A stretch of 64,000 nucleotides of DNA from Hyphomicrobiales bacterium (GCA_013911885.1 JACESI010000008.1:62001-126000), one strand, 5' to 3'. Positions 37,437-46,261 are shown, counted from the first letter of the stretch. Notes: generated from the sequence alone by a model not told the origin. Program-made: numbers and translations.

Positions 37437-38254
37437 CGGGCTTTTTTCGACACGGCGACAAGGGCAATGCCACCGATCAGAACGGGCAGCGACAGGATCA
37501 TGCCCATGGTGACAAAGCCGCCGAAGAGATAGCCAAGCTGCGCATCCGGCTCGCGGAAAAACTCGACGCCGATACGCGCAAGCCCATAACCGATACCGAA
37601 GATGCCGGCGACGAACCCGGGGCGGGCAAGGGTCTGGCGATGATGGGTGAGAATGCGGATCACGAGCCAGAGAAGAATGCCTTCCAGGGCGGCCTCATAG
37701 AGCTGGCTCGGGTGCCGCGGCAGATCGCCCGCACCGGGAAACACCATCGCCCATGGAACATCGCTTACCCGACCCCACAATTCACCGTTGACGAAATTCG
37801 CGACCCTGCCAAAGAAAATCCCGAATGGGGCGGCTGCCGCCATGATATCGGCAAAGGACAAGGCATTGAGGTGCTTTATCCGGCTGTAGGCGATGATTGC
37901 GGCAATGACGCCCAGAAGACCACCGTGAAACGACATGCCGCCATTCCAGACCTTGAGGATTTCTGACGGATTCTCCAGGTAAAACGCGCTATTGTAGAAA
38001 AGCACAAAGCCGAGACGCCCGCCGACAATGACGCCGAGACCGGCCCAAAGCAGGAAATCATCCATGTGCTCAGCCGTGATCTGCGTGCCCTTTGGTGCCC
38101 AGAGCCGCTCTGTCCGGCAGATGCGTTTGGCATAGGCATAACCCAGTATCAGCCCCACGACATAAGCAAGACCGTACCATCGGATGACCAGCGGACCGAT
38201 CTCAACGGCGACCGGGTCAATCACGGGAAAGGGCAGGACAAAAAGCGACATCAT
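37433..38254 (-). CDS. lgt: Prolipoprotein diacylglyceryl transferase
   Basis: A 273-residue inner-membrane enzyme with about seven helices that moves diacylglyceryl from phosphatidylglycerol to the lipobox Cys of prolipoproteins, the first step of lipoprotein maturation. The signature GRVANFVNGELWGRVS is present, as is the N-terminal IRWYGLAYVVGLILGY. The ATG at 38254 has little Shine-Dalgarno support; a second ATG follows directly at 38251. First gene of lgt-midA-pgeF. Confidence 0.97.
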   Translation of the reverse strand: MMSLFVLPFPVIDPVAVEIGPLVIRWYGLAYVVGLILGYAYAKRICRTERLWAPKGTQITAEHMDDFLLWAGLGVIVGGRLGFVLFYNSAFYLENPSEILKVWNGGMSFHGGLLGVIAAIIAYSRIKHLNALSFADIMAAAAPFGIFFGRVANFVNGELWGRVSDVPWAMVFPGAGDLPRHPSQLYEAALEGILLWLVIRILTHHRQTLARPGFVAGIFGIGYGLARIGVEFFREPDAQLGYLFGGFVTMGMILSLPVLIGGIALVAVSKKAR

Positions 38255-38365
38255 CAAACGTTGGTCCCTTCCGGGCGATTGCCTCTCCGGGAAGAGGCTT
38301 CACATGTTCGTTGAATGCTTTAGACAGCTTGCTTATAGTCTAGCAAGCAAAAACGGGGAACCAAA

Positions 38366-38641
38366 ATGAGCCAACCGACAAACCGACTGCTTGATGAGTT
38401 TGCCAAGCTGATGACCGATGTCGCCGATGTGGCGCAGGGCTTCAAGCGCGAGGCTGACAATGTTGTTAAATCCCAGCTGGAGCGTTTTCTGAGCGAACTC
38501 GACCTCGTGACGCGCGAGGATTTTGATGCCGTGAAGGCCATGGCAGCCAAAGCGCGCGAGGAAAATGAAGCTCTTTCCGTCCGCCTTGATGCACTTGAAA
38601 AGACGCTTGCAAAAAAAGCGACGGGTAGCAAATCCGCTTGA
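38366..38641 (+). CDS. ubiK: UbiK / BMFP accessory factor
   Basis: A 91-residue membrane-fusogenic BMFP protein of the UbiK family, which assists ubiquinone biosynthesis and lipid interactions. RLLDEFAKLMTDVADVAQGFKREADNVVKSQLERFL is the amphipathic first helix and LVTREDFDAVKAMAAKAREENEALSVRLDALEKTL the C-terminal coiled coil. It is divergent from lgt. A long spacer (334 bases) follows it, see the GANTC cluster entry. Confidence 0.9.
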   Translation: MSQPTNRLLDEFAKLMTDVADVAQGFKREADNVVKSQLERFLSELDLVTREDFDAVKAMAAKAREENEALSVRLDALEKTLAKKATGSKSA

Positions 38642-38975
38642 GCGAACTGCGAATCCGGCAGCCCGTCTTTTGGATGCAAGCGCCTCGCCTCATGACTTTG
38701 TACACATCCGAAGGGCGCGGAAACGCTAAGCCAAAGGTTAATTTCCACAGCTTGTCGGAATCCCTGCTAAAAAGCATTGGCCACGAGTCTTGCCGAATCT
38801 TATAGTGAATTTGAAATTGATTCGTGATTCCAGAGGTTTAGAAGAGTCATATTCACTGCACTTTGCGTCTCTATGCTCATGTGAATCGGTCCTGTTGCGT
38901 TTTTAGAAAAATCACACCTTCTCCAACGTAGACCACCACCCGCATCCGGCGGGCGGGGTAGGGAACTTTCAGCCT
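38642..38975. promoter_or_regulatory. 334-base spacer with a dense cluster of GANTC (CcrM) sites
   Basis: Between ubiK and the YbjN gene. GANTC sites, the target of the alphaproteobacterial cell-cycle methyltransferase CcrM, start at 38651, 38758, 38785, 38795, 38819, 38826, 38844 and 38883. Seven of the eight fall in the 130 bases 38758-38887; about one per 256 would be expected at random, and alphaproteobacterial genomes usually avoid the sequence. A promoter of the YbjN gene probably lies here; the cluster suggests methylation-dependent, cell-cycle-linked control (inference). Confidence 0.55.
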
Positions 38976-39479
38976 ATGAGCCTCGCAGACCTTTATTATG
39001 AAGACCGCCACTCGAACCCTGTCGACGTGATCGAAACCGTCGCGGCACTGAACGACTGGTTGTTCGAACGTGAGGGCGATGACGAAATCACAATTTCGAT
39101 TTCCGGAGGGTTTGCCGAGTATCATGTTTCCTTTTCCTGGATGAACAATCTCGAATCGCTGCATCTTGCCTGCGCGTTCGATCTCAAGGTGAAGCAGGGC
39201 CGCATGGACGAGGTTGTCCGTCTGCTCGCCCTTGTCAACGAGCAGATGATGTGCGGTCATTTCGACCTCTGGAGCAAGGAAGGCATCGTGATCTACCGCC
39301 AGTCGCTGATGCTGACAGGTGGAGTCGAGCCGACCACGCGCCAGGTGGAGGGCATGTTTCACACCGCGCTTGACGCGTGCGAGCGCTACTTTCAGGCGTT
39401 CCAGTTCGTGGTCTGGGCCGGTCGCGATGCGAAGGATGCCCTTGCCTGCGTGCTGTTCGAGACCGAAGGCGAAGCGTGA
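38976..39479 (+). CDS. YbjN domain protein
   Basis: A 167-residue YbjN-domain protein, an all alpha/beta fold resembling type III secretion chaperones and of uncertain role. Conserved stretches: DEITISISGGFAEYHVSFSWMNNLESLHLACAFDLKV, and VRLLALVNEQMMCGHFDLWSKEGIVIYRQSLML. It is cytosolic. The gene starts six codons or less from a GGGTAGGGAAC stretch and six bases upstream of proC's start after its own stop, so it may be co-transcribed with proC. Its upstream region holds the GANTC cluster. Confidence 0.9.
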   Translation: MSLADLYYEDRHSNPVDVIETVAALNDWLFEREGDDEITISISGGFAEYHVSFSWMNNLESLHLACAFDLKVKQGRMDEVVRLLALVNEQMMCGHFDLWSKEGIVIYRQSLMLTGGVEPTTRQVEGMFHTALDACERYFQAFQFVVWAGRDAKDALACVLFETEGEA

Positions 39480-39485
39480 TCGGCG

Positions 39486-40316
39486 ATGACACAACCAAGC
39501 GCTGACAACCCGGTACTTCTCGTCGGTGCCGGCAAAATGGGCGGGGCCATGCTGGCCGGATGGCTTGCGAATGGTCATGCAGGCGATCATTTCGCGGTTG
39601 TCGATCCAATGCCCGCACCGGATATCAACGCGCTTCTTCTGCGCCACGCCGTGCCGTGCATGGCCGCTGTTCCGATGGGGATCATGCCGTCTGCGGTGAT
39701 TGTTGCCGTGAAACCGCAAATGATGGCGGATGTGCTGCCCTCGCTGCGGGTGCTCAATGCTTCGCGCCCGGTTTTCGTCTCGATTGCGGCGGGAACGGCG
39801 GTCGCGACTTTCGAGAAAGTGCTTGGTTCTGGCGCGGCGATCGTGCGCGCCATGCCGAATACGCCTGCTCAGGTCGGCAGAGGCATCACGATTGGCTTTG
39901 CAAACAGCGCCGTGAGTGCGGTGCAAAAGGCGCTTGTGCAGGATCTTCTCAGCGTCACCGGCGTCTTCGACTGGGTGAGCGAAGAAACGCTGATTGACGC
40001 AGTGACGGCGGTTTCCGGCTCAGGGCCAGCTTATGTTTTCTATCTCGTGGAGGCGATGGCTGAAGCCGCGCAAGCCGCTGGTATTGATGCTGACCTCGCC
40101 ATGAAGCTCGCGCGGGCAACCGTCGAAGGGGCAGGGGAATTGCTCTATCTCTCCGATCTCGACCCGGCGGCCCTGCGCCAGAACGTGACCTCGCCCGGCG
40201 GCACGACCGCGGCTGCGCTCTCTGTTCTGATGGATGAGAAAGATGGCCTCGCGCCGCTGATGGCACGGGCGGTTGCGGCGGCGAAGAAGCGGGCCGGAGA
40301 ACTCGGCAGCGCGTGA
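39486..40316 (+). CDS. proC: Pyrroline-5-carboxylate reductase
   Basis: A 276-residue NAD(P)H-dependent reductase making L-proline from pyrroline-5-carboxylate. Rossmann motif VGAGKMGGAMLAGW (about 13-26), the AMPNTPAQVGRGITIG segment and the C-terminal signature VTSPGGTTAAALSVLMDEKDG are all present. It follows the YbjN gene after six bases. Cytosolic. Confidence 0.97.
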   Translation: MTQPSADNPVLLVGAGKMGGAMLAGWLANGHAGDHFAVVDPMPAPDINALLLRHAVPCMAAVPMGIMPSAVIVAVKPQMMADVLPSLRVLNASRPVFVSIAAGTAVATFEKVLGSGAAIVRAMPNTPAQVGRGITIGFANSAVSAVQKALVQDLLSVTGVFDWVSEETLIDAVTAVSGSGPAYVFYLVEAMAEAAQAAGIDADLAMKLARATVEGAGELLYLSDLDPAALRQNVTSPGGTTAAALSVLMDEKDGLAPLMARAVAAAKKRAGELGSA

Positions 40317-40446
40317 CAGCCATGATGACGGCGATGCAGCGCGGCATTGAAGTTTCCACCCGGAGACTTACCTAAAGGCTGAGCGCGAATTACGATCATG
40401 CCAGGTCATCGATCCGGACTTCGCAAGCAAAACGAGGTTCTAAGCC

Positions 40447-41109
40447 ATGTCTGCAACCGATCTTCAAAACCGCATCATCGATCGCTATCTCGATCTTCTC
40501 GGCAAACACGATTTCGAGGCCGTGACGCTCGCCAAGATCGCGGAGGCATCGGGCATCAAATTGTCTGAGTTGCGGGAGGCTTTTGAGGGCAGGATCGCCA
40601 TATTATCTGCCTTCACCCGGCGGATCGACGCGCAGGTTCTTGAAGAAGTGGACGCGAGCATTGCCGATGAATTGCCGCGCGAGCGGCTGATGGACATTCT
40701 TCTGTCGCGGTTTGACGCCCTCACGCCGCACAAATCAGCTCTGCAAGCGCTGATGCGCGCCGCACGGGCGGATCTTGCGCTCGCCGCGCAACTCAACCGT
40801 CTTGCCCTTGTCTCGATGACCTGGATGCTCAACGCCGCCAATGTTGATACATCGGGTATCGACGGTGCGGTTCGGGTGCAAGGTGCAGCGCTGGTTTTTG
40901 CAAAAGTCATGCAGGTTTGGTTCAGGGATGATGAGAGCATGGCGAAGACCATGTCGGCGCTTGACCGGGAGTTGCGCGCGGGTGAGCGCACCATGCGCCG
41001 CCTCGACCGGATATCGTCGATTTTCCAGCCTTTGCGCCGGATGCGCACCCGAAGGCGCGCCGGGCATTCTGATGCGGATGAAGCTGCCGATCAGGGAGCC
41101 GCGATTTGA
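40447..41109 (+). CDS. TetR-family transcriptional regulator
   Basis: A 220-residue TetR/AcrR-type protein: an N-terminal helix-turn-helix (about 1-55, IIDRYLDLLGKHDFEAVTLAKIAEASGIKLSELREAFEGR) followed by a ligand-binding helical domain whose effector cannot be predicted. The HTH recognition helix is present but looks weaker than in strong TetR members, and its C-terminal tail is Arg-rich. A COQ9/RpsU-like alternative is less likely. It overlaps by three bases the start of the CsaA-like gene, so the pair is probably co-transcribed. Confidence 0.75.
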   Translation: MSATDLQNRIIDRYLDLLGKHDFEAVTLAKIAEASGIKLSELREAFEGRIAILSAFTRRIDAQVLEEVDASIADELPRERLMDILLSRFDALTPHKSALQALMRAARADLALAAQLNRLALVSMTWMLNAANVDTSGIDGAVRVQGAALVFAKVMQVWFRDDESMAKTMSALDRELRAGERTMRRLDRISSIFQPLRRMRTRRRAGHSDADEAADQGAAI

Positions 41110-41447
41110 CCGACACCATCGCCTTTGATGATTTCATGAAGGTCGATATTCGGGTGGGTACGATCATTGAGGCCGCGGTTTTCCCGCAGGCGCGCAAACC
41201 GGCTTACAAGCTCGTCATCGATTTTGGCGATGAGATCGGCGCGCGCAAATCCTCTGCTCAAATCACCAGGCATTATACGCCGGAGACGCTGATCGGGCGG
41301 CAGGTGATCGCGGTTGTGAATTTTCCGCCGCGCCAGATTGGTCCTTTCCTGTCGGAAGTGCTCACCCTCGGCTTTGCAGATGAAAATGGGGACATTGTGC
41401 TTGCCGGTGTTGGTGCGCCGGTTCCTAACGGAAGCCGGATGCACTGA
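41106..41447 (+). CDS. csaA: CsaA-like tRNA-binding domain protein
   Basis: A 113-residue free-standing tRNA-binding (EMAP/Trbp111) OB-fold protein. FDDFMKVDIRVGTIIEAAVFPQARKPAYKLVIDFG and VVNFPPRQIGPFLSEVLTLGF match the CsaA/YgjH family, which has chaperone-like activity in Bacillus. The TTG start overlaps the TetR stop, a coupled arrangement. The cellular target is unknown. Confidence 0.92.
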   Translation: MTDTIAFDDFMKVDIRVGTIIEAAVFPQARKPAYKLVIDFGDEIGARKSSAQITRHYTPETLIGRQVIAVVNFPPRQIGPFLSEVLTLGFADENGDIVLAGVGAPVPNGSRMH

Positions 41448-41459
41448 GGCGACGACGCC

Positions 41460-42887
41460 TCAGGCCGGAATGCGCACGGTCGCCCTGAGGCCGCCGAGAG
41501 CGCTCTCGGCGAGCATGATGTCGCCGCCATGGACACGCGCAATATCGATCGCGATCGCAAGCCCGAGGCCGGTTCCCGCATTGTCCTTGTTGATATTGCG
41601 CGCTTGGTCGATCCTGTAGAACGGGCGGAAGACGTTCTGGCGTTCTTCCTGCGGAATGCCAGGGCCATCATCCTCGATGATGATGCTCAACCAACCCCGG
41701 TCATGAATACCGCTGACAGAAACATGATCGCCATATTTCAGTGCGTTGCCCCAGACATTGTCGATGCAGCGCTTGAACGAGAGCGGTCGCACTTCGACCA
41801 GCGGATCGCCGGTGAAGGAGCGCGTCACCGTCTTTTTCTCAAGTTCGGCATGGCGGCAGAGTGCGTCCATGAGCGTTTCGATGTTGATTTTCACGCTTTG
41901 CTCGTCCGCATCGCCGCGGGCAAAGGCGAGATAGCCTTCGAGCATTGTCTGCATGTCGGCGACATCCTGCTCAAGGGCTGCGATATCAAGCGGATTGCCG
42001 CGCATCGCGTTGCGGCCACCGCGTTGCGCGCGTTCGTTCTGATCGGCGACAATTGCAAGCTGGAGTTTGAAGCGCGTCAGAATTGTGCGCAGATCATGGC
42101 TGACACCGGCGAGCATGGCGGTGCGCTGCTCGATCTGGCGCTGGATGCGCCGACGCATTTCCATGAATGCCCTTGCCGCGCGGCGCACCTCGAGCGCGCC
42201 CGTCGGTCGAAAATTCGGATGGTCGCGCCCCCGGCCGAAATCTTCCGCAGCATTGGCGAGGCGCTGGATCGGCCGGATCTGGTTTCGCATGAACAAAATG
42301 GCAATGACCATGAGCACAAGCGCTGTGCCGACCATCCAGAACAGGAAAATGTGCGAGTTCGATGCATAGGTCTGTGAACGGCGGGCAAAGACCTGCAAGA
42401 CGGAATCGGCAAGCTGAATGCGGATTTCGACCAGTTGTGAACGGCCTACCGTGTCGATCCAGAACGGCTTGGCGATCTGAAGTCTGATCTCGTCGGAAAG
42501 GGCGCGGTCAAGAAGGGCGAAAAACGGTTTCGGCGCCGGTGGCGGCAGCGGATCGGGCGGAAGCACGGTGATGTTGAGAAACAATTGTTCGCGCGCAATG
42601 CGGATCACCGCATCCTGGTTCTCGCGATTGGGATAGGCTTCCATGATCTTGATGATCGCGGCAATATCCCGGGTGACAGCCGCTGACAGACGCCTTGTTA
42701 CCGTATTCCAGTGGCGCTCCATGAACACGAAAACCAGCACCGACTGCAGGATCACGATCGGGGCGATGACAATGATGAGCGCGCGCGCATAAAGGCTGCG
42801 CGGCAGGAAGCGACGCCAGGGCGGACGCTTCTGCTGGTCGATCTCGACATTATCCGTCATGTCGCCGGTATCAACGCGCTGTTCCAT
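41460..42887 (-). CDS. EnvZ-like two-component sensor histidine kinase
   Basis: A 475-residue membrane sensor: TM1 about 36-56, a periplasmic part of about 120 residues, TM2 about 180-200, HAMP, then HisKA with the phosphoacceptor His264 (GVSHDLRT) and the HATPase domain (N box DNVWGNALKYG, G1 DDGPGIP, G2 GTGLGLAIAIDIARVHGG). A short acidic cytoplasmic N-terminus precedes TM1. The start at 42887 is preferred; the frame continues to a TTG at 42923. It partners with the response regulator gene 59 bases upstream, in the osmolarity-sensor subgroup. The signal is unknown. Confidence 0.93.
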   Translation of the reverse strand: MEQRVDTGDMTDNVEIDQQKRPPWRRFLPRSLYARALIIVIAPIVILQSVLVFVFMERHWNTVTRRLSAAVTRDIAAIIKIMEAYPNRENQDAVIRIAREQLFLNITVLPPDPLPPPAPKPFFALLDRALSDEIRLQIAKPFWIDTVGRSQLVEIRIQLADSVLQVFARRSQTYASNSHIFLFWMVGTALVLMVIAILFMRNQIRPIQRLANAAEDFGRGRDHPNFRPTGALEVRRAARAFMEMRRRIQRQIEQRTAMLAGVSHDLRTILTRFKLQLAIVADQNERAQRGGRNAMRGNPLDIAALEQDVADMQTMLEGYLAFARGDADEQSVKINIETLMDALCRHAELEKKTVTRSFTGDPLVEVRPLSFKRCIDNVWGNALKYGDHVSVSGIHDRGWLSIIIEDDGPGIPQEERQNVFRPFYRIDQARNINKDNAGTGLGLAIAIDIARVHGGDIMLAESALGGLRATVRIPA

Positions 42888-42982
42888 GGCGGCATTCTTC
42901 GCAAGCAACGCGCGGATTTGCAAATGACATTAGAGAAGTCTTGGCAAGAAATGCGACGCGAAAGCAACAAGGCGGTGCGCCA

Positions 42983-43786
42983 TCAGGTATCAGTCAGAAG
43001 CCGGTAACCGATGCCGCGCACCGTGTGAAGATAGGTGGGGTTCGTGGCATCGCTCTCGATCTTGCGGCGCAGGCGGTTGATCTGGACATCGACCGTGCGC
43101 TCGCCCGCGCTGGTCGGATCGGCGAGCAATTCATGCCGAGGCACGCAATCTCCCGCCGCTTCGCAAAAAATCCGCATCATTTCCTTCTCGCGGTCAGTCA
43201 GTTTGATGATCTCGTCGGCGCGGCGCAATTCGCCCTTTTCCAGATTGAAGGTGAACGGGCCGAAGCGGACAAGCTCGATTGCTGCTCCCGGCGGCGGGCC
43301 GCTGCGGCGCAGAATATTGGTGGTGCGCAGCAAAAGCTCGCGCGGCTCAAACGGTTTCGCGAGATAATCGTCGGCACCTTTCTCAAGCCCGCTGATGCGG
43401 TCGCTGATGTCGGATTTCGCGGTCAGCATCAGAATCGGAATATCCGATTTCTGCCGGATAGATTTTGTGAGCGACAGGCCATCTTCGCCCGGCATCATGA
43501 TATCGATGATCAGAAGGTCGAATTCGAGGGTCGCCATGAAGCGGCGCGCCATGGCAGCGTTTTCGGCGGTTGTTACCCGAAGGCCGTGATCCACGAGATA
43601 GCGTTTAAGCAGTGAGCGGATGCGATTATCATCGTCGACCACGAGCAGATGCGGCGCTGCGTCCGTCAGAATGTCAGCGGGTAGGGAGCCTGAAATGGGG
43701 TGATCCTCCGGATAGGTTCGCGGGTCAATCAAACCCGGCTGATAGACTATTCTGGCACGAGGTGCCTGTCGAAAGAAAGTCGGCAT
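42983..43786 (-). CDS. OmpR-family response regulator
   Basis: A 267-residue response regulator. The receiver domain (about 46-160) has the phosphoacceptor Asp95 in LLIIDIMMPG, the acidic pocket DDD at 51-53 and Lys in LAKPFEPREL. The C-terminal winged-helix domain (TDREKEMMRIF to RRKIESDATNPTYLHTVRGIGYRL) fits the OmpR/PhoB class. The N-terminal 45 residues are an extension not seen in OmpR and may start later in reality. It is cognate to the kinase gene downstream. Confidence 0.93.
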   Translation of the reverse strand: MPTFFRQAPRARIVYQPGLIDPRTYPEDHPISGSLPADILTDAAPHLLVVDDDNRIRSLLKRYLVDHGLRVTTAENAAMARRFMATLEFDLLIIDIMMPGEDGLSLTKSIRQKSDIPILMLTAKSDISDRISGLEKGADDYLAKPFEPRELLLRTTNILRRSGPPPGAAIELVRFGPFTFNLEKGELRRADEIIKLTDREKEMMRIFCEAAGDCVPRHELLADPTSAGERTVDVQINRLRRKIESDATNPTYLHTVRGIGYRLLTDT

Positions 43787-43819
43787 TGGAAATTCCCCTC
43801 GAAATTCCAGCCGCTTGTC

Positions 43820-44341
43820 CTATCCTTCGAGTTTCCTGATTGTTTCCCGGTCTGCCTCGCTAATCAGGAGTTGAAGGAAGGTTTTTGCGGCTTCTGCCCC
43901 TGCCGGCCCTAACGATTCCATTGCTTCCTCGATGCGGCGAGACTGTGACCGAGAAAGGTCGAGGGCAAGGTCGCGGCCTTTTTCCGTGGGATAAAGCAAT
44001 CGTGCGCGGCGGTCATTCGGGTTCGTGTGCTGGAGAATGTGACCGGCATCAACCAGTTGCCTCAGCACACGGGCGAGGCTTTGCTTGGTGATATCGAGGA
44101 TTTCGAGGAGTTCCGTCATCCTGATCCCGGGCGCTCGGTTGACGAAATAAAGCACACGATGGTGCGCCCGGCCGAAGCCGAATTTCGCAAGCACGATATC
44201 CGGCCCGCGGGTGAAATCGCGATAGGCGAAAAACATCCGCTCGAAAACGTCAAAGCGCAATCCATTGTCCGTGCGCATTGGCGTTGTGATGGCATTGCGC
44301 GGCGTGGTGACAGTGCTGTCTTTCGTTTCTTCGGGCATCAT
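43820..44341 (-). CDS. MarR-family transcriptional regulator
   Basis: A 173-residue MarR regulator. The winged helix-turn-helix includes HRVLYFVNRAPGIRMTELLEILDITKQSLARVLRQLVDAGHILQHTNPNDRRARLLYPTEKG (about 65-127), with the wing motif NDRRAR. Ligand unknown. It is divergent from ilvE across a spacer that carries a 7-7-7 palindrome (44389-44409), very probably its own operator, so it is likely autoregulatory and may control ilvE. Two consecutive ATGs (44341, 44338) precede the frame; the upstream TTG at 44347 is rejected. Confidence 0.92.
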   Translation of the reverse strand: MMPEETKDSTVTTPRNAITTPMRTDNGLRFDVFERMFFAYRDFTRGPDIVLAKFGFGRAHHRVLYFVNRAPGIRMTELLEILDITKQSLARVLRQLVDAGHILQHTNPNDRRARLLYPTEKGRDLALDLSRSQSRRIEEAMESLGPAGAEAAKTFLQLLISEADRETIRKLEG

Positions 44342-44388
44342 GAGCAAGGTCGCCTGCTGGGTAATGGTGCATTATCGCTTATGAAAAG

Positions 44389-44409
44389 TATGTCAGTAAT
44401 ATTGACATA
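44389..44409. promoter_or_regulatory. Palindromic operator between marR and ilvE
   Basis: A perfect inverted repeat, TATGTCA-gtaatat-TGACATA, 48 bases upstream of the marR start and about 200 bases upstream of ilvE. The right arm overlaps TTGACA, and TACGCT lies 16 bases further on, a plausible promoter reading toward ilvE. Size and symmetry suit a MarR dimer site. Binding is inferred, not shown. Confidence 0.7.
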
Positions 44410-44611
44410 AATGTGTGCCATGGTACGCTTTAAAACGAACACTCTGTGTTTATGGGACAACGCTCCACAGGTAAACTGCAAGAACGGCTGGTGCCGACCA
44501 TGTTCCATCCGACCGGAGCCGGTTTTCAGGGTCACCTTCGTTTAAGTTTGATTATGAGGGCGCATTCCTCACGTTTTCCGCGCATGCAGCGCTCTAAAAG
44601 GATCAAGAATT

Positions 44612-45508
44612 ATGGCGGGTGTTCCCTTCGATCAACTGGACGGTGTTATCTGGTACAATGGGGTTTTCGTGCCTTGGGCGGATGCGAAGGTGCATGTTCT
44701 GACACACGGCCTGCACTATGCGAGTGCTGTCTTCGAGGGTGAGCGCGCCTATAATGGCAAGATATTCAAATTGCGGGAACATACCGAGAGGCTTTTTCAT
44801 TCCGCGAAACTGCTTGGCTTCAAAATTCCCTATACGGTTGAAGAAATCGACGCTGCCTGCATCGAGACGCTGAAACGGCAGGGCCTGAAAGACGCCTATG
44901 TCCGCCCGATTGCCTGGCGTGGCAGTGAGATGATGGGAGTTGCTGCTCAGAAAAACCGGATCAATGTCGCCATTGCCGTTTGGGAATGGCCGTCCTATTT
45001 TTCACCTGCCGAGCGCCTCAAGGGCATTCGACTTGATATTGCAACCTATCGCCGTCCCGATCCGCAGACAGCGCCGAGCACCTCCAAAGCAGCCGGTCTC
45101 TACATGATCTGCACGCTGTCCAAGCACGCCGCGGAAGACAAAGGTTATGCTGACGCCATGATGCTTGACTGGCGAGGACGGGTAGCAGAGGCCACCGGTG
45201 CGAATATTTTCTTCGTCAAGGATGGCGTGATCCATACGCCGGAACCGGAAGGTTTTTTGAACGGGATTACCCGCCAGACCGTGATCGACCTTGCCCGGCG
45301 GCGTGGCCTCACGCTGATCGAGCGGCCGATCATGCCGGAAGAGCTTTCCGACTTCGAACAATGTTTCCTTACAGGGACAGCGGCCGAGGTGACACCGGTG
45401 TCGGAAATCGGGCCGCATCACTACAAGGTTGGAAAAGAGACCGAGCTTTTGATGCGTGATTACGATCTCGAAGTCGGCAAAACGCCCCATGTCGAGGCGG
45501 CCGAATAG
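44612..45508 (+). CDS. ilvE: Branched-chain amino-acid aminotransferase
   Basis: A 298-residue fold-type IV PLP enzyme that makes and breaks valine, leucine and isoleucine. GLHYASAVFEGERAYNG at the N-terminus, AEATGANIFFVKDG, and EQCFLTGTAAEVTPV are family hallmarks; the PLP Lys is in PQTAPSTSKAAGLY. An AAAAGGATC precedes the ATG. It is divergent from marR and ends at a strong bidirectional terminator. Confidence 0.96.
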   Translation: MAGVPFDQLDGVIWYNGVFVPWADAKVHVLTHGLHYASAVFEGERAYNGKIFKLREHTERLFHSAKLLGFKIPYTVEEIDAACIETLKRQGLKDAYVRPIAWRGSEMMGVAAQKNRINVAIAVWEWPSYFSPAERLKGIRLDIATYRRPDPQTAPSTSKAAGLYMICTLSKHAAEDKGYADAMMLDWRGRVAEATGANIFFVKDGVIHTPEPEGFLNGITRQTVIDLARRRGLTLIERPIMPEELSDFEQCFLTGTAAEVTPVSEIGPHHYKVGKETELLMRDYDLEVGKTPHVEAAE

Positions 45509-45529
45509 GCTTGTGTTTATGGCAAATGC

Positions 45530-45563
45530 AAAAAGGCCACCTGTTCAGGTGGCCTTTTTATTT
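45530..45563. terminator. Strong bidirectional intrinsic terminator after ilvE
   Basis: A perfect nine-pair stem (GGCCACCTG / CAGGTGGCC, loop of two to four) with a run of A before it (45530-45534) and TTTTTATTTT after it (45555-45564). It can end ilvE on the plus strand and the BA14K gene on the minus strand, which is convergent. Confidence 0.93.
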
Positions 45564-45643
45564 TGCTTCAATGCCAATTCTTTAATGCCTATGCGACGTC
45601 CGTTGCGGCTGCCGTTACAGACCGGCTGCGTCCGCCCCACATT

Positions 45644-46261
45644 TTACAGGCGGCAGAGGCGACGCTCACCGCCATGGGTCACATAGCGACCGGTATCGGG
45701 ATTGAAAGACCGATATTTGCGGGCGCAGGCGCGGTACCATTCTGCGGTAAATGGTTCGTAGGAACCACCGCTGAACCCGCTGTTGACACGGCGGCTGCGC
45801 GAAATTTCCGATGCGATGATCGCACCAGCCGCAAGGCCGACGATACCGGCTGCAACAGCGTTGCCGTTATTGTTGCGGCGATAGCCATTATAACCGTTGT
45901 GGCCGTTATAGTTGCGTGAATAGCGATAATCGCGGCCACGGTCATAGTAACGGCGGTCGACATAGCGATGGCGATTAACCGAGCGTGCATCATAGCCGCG
46001 GTTGACATAAACATTGCGTTCGCGGTTGACATAAACATTGCGTTCGTGGCGTGGAGCGCGGTAATCGCCTCTATGCTTGCTGTAATTGTGGGCACCGAAT
46101 CCACCGGAATAGTTCAGCGAGTTAGGTCCAGAAGCATCTGTTCCATCCGCTGAGGCTGTTGTTGGGACGAATGCCGCTACAAGTCCGACTGCTGCAAGGG
46201 CTGCGGCGGAATGCTGCACGCCACGCCAGACTTTCCGCGTCAGTGTTTTCAAAAGGTTCAT
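45644..46261 (-). CDS. BA14K-family secreted protein
   Basis: A 205-residue exported protein with a signal peptide (about 14-38, ending TTASA), a middle rich in Arg, Tyr and Asn, a hydrophobic stretch (NAVAAGIVGLAAGAIIASEI, about 135-155) and a C-terminal BA14K domain (EWYRACARKYRSFNPDTGRYVTH, ending in Cys). BA14K was first described as an immunoreactive lectin-like protein in Brucella; the role is unknown. The coding sequence contains an exact 24-base tandem duplication (45997-46020 and 46021-46044) repeating NVYVNRER. GGAGAG precedes the ATG at 46261. Confidence 0.85.
   Translation of the reverse strand: MNLLKTLTRKVWRGVQHSAAALAAVGLVAAFVPTTASADGTDASGPNSLNYSGGFGAHNYSKHRGDYRAPRHERNVYVNRERNVYVNRGYDARSVNRHRYVDRRYYDRGRDYRYSRNYNGHNGYNGYRRNNNGNAVAAGIVGLAAGAIIASEISRSRRVNSGFSGGSYEPFTAEWYRACARKYRSFNPDTGRYVTHGGERRLCRL
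45997..46044. repeat. Exact 24-base tandem duplication inside the BA14K gene
   Basis: Two identical consecutive 24-base units, each encoding eight residues with the core RNVYVNRE. Length is a multiple of three, so copy-number change would not break the frame. Confidence 0.97.
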
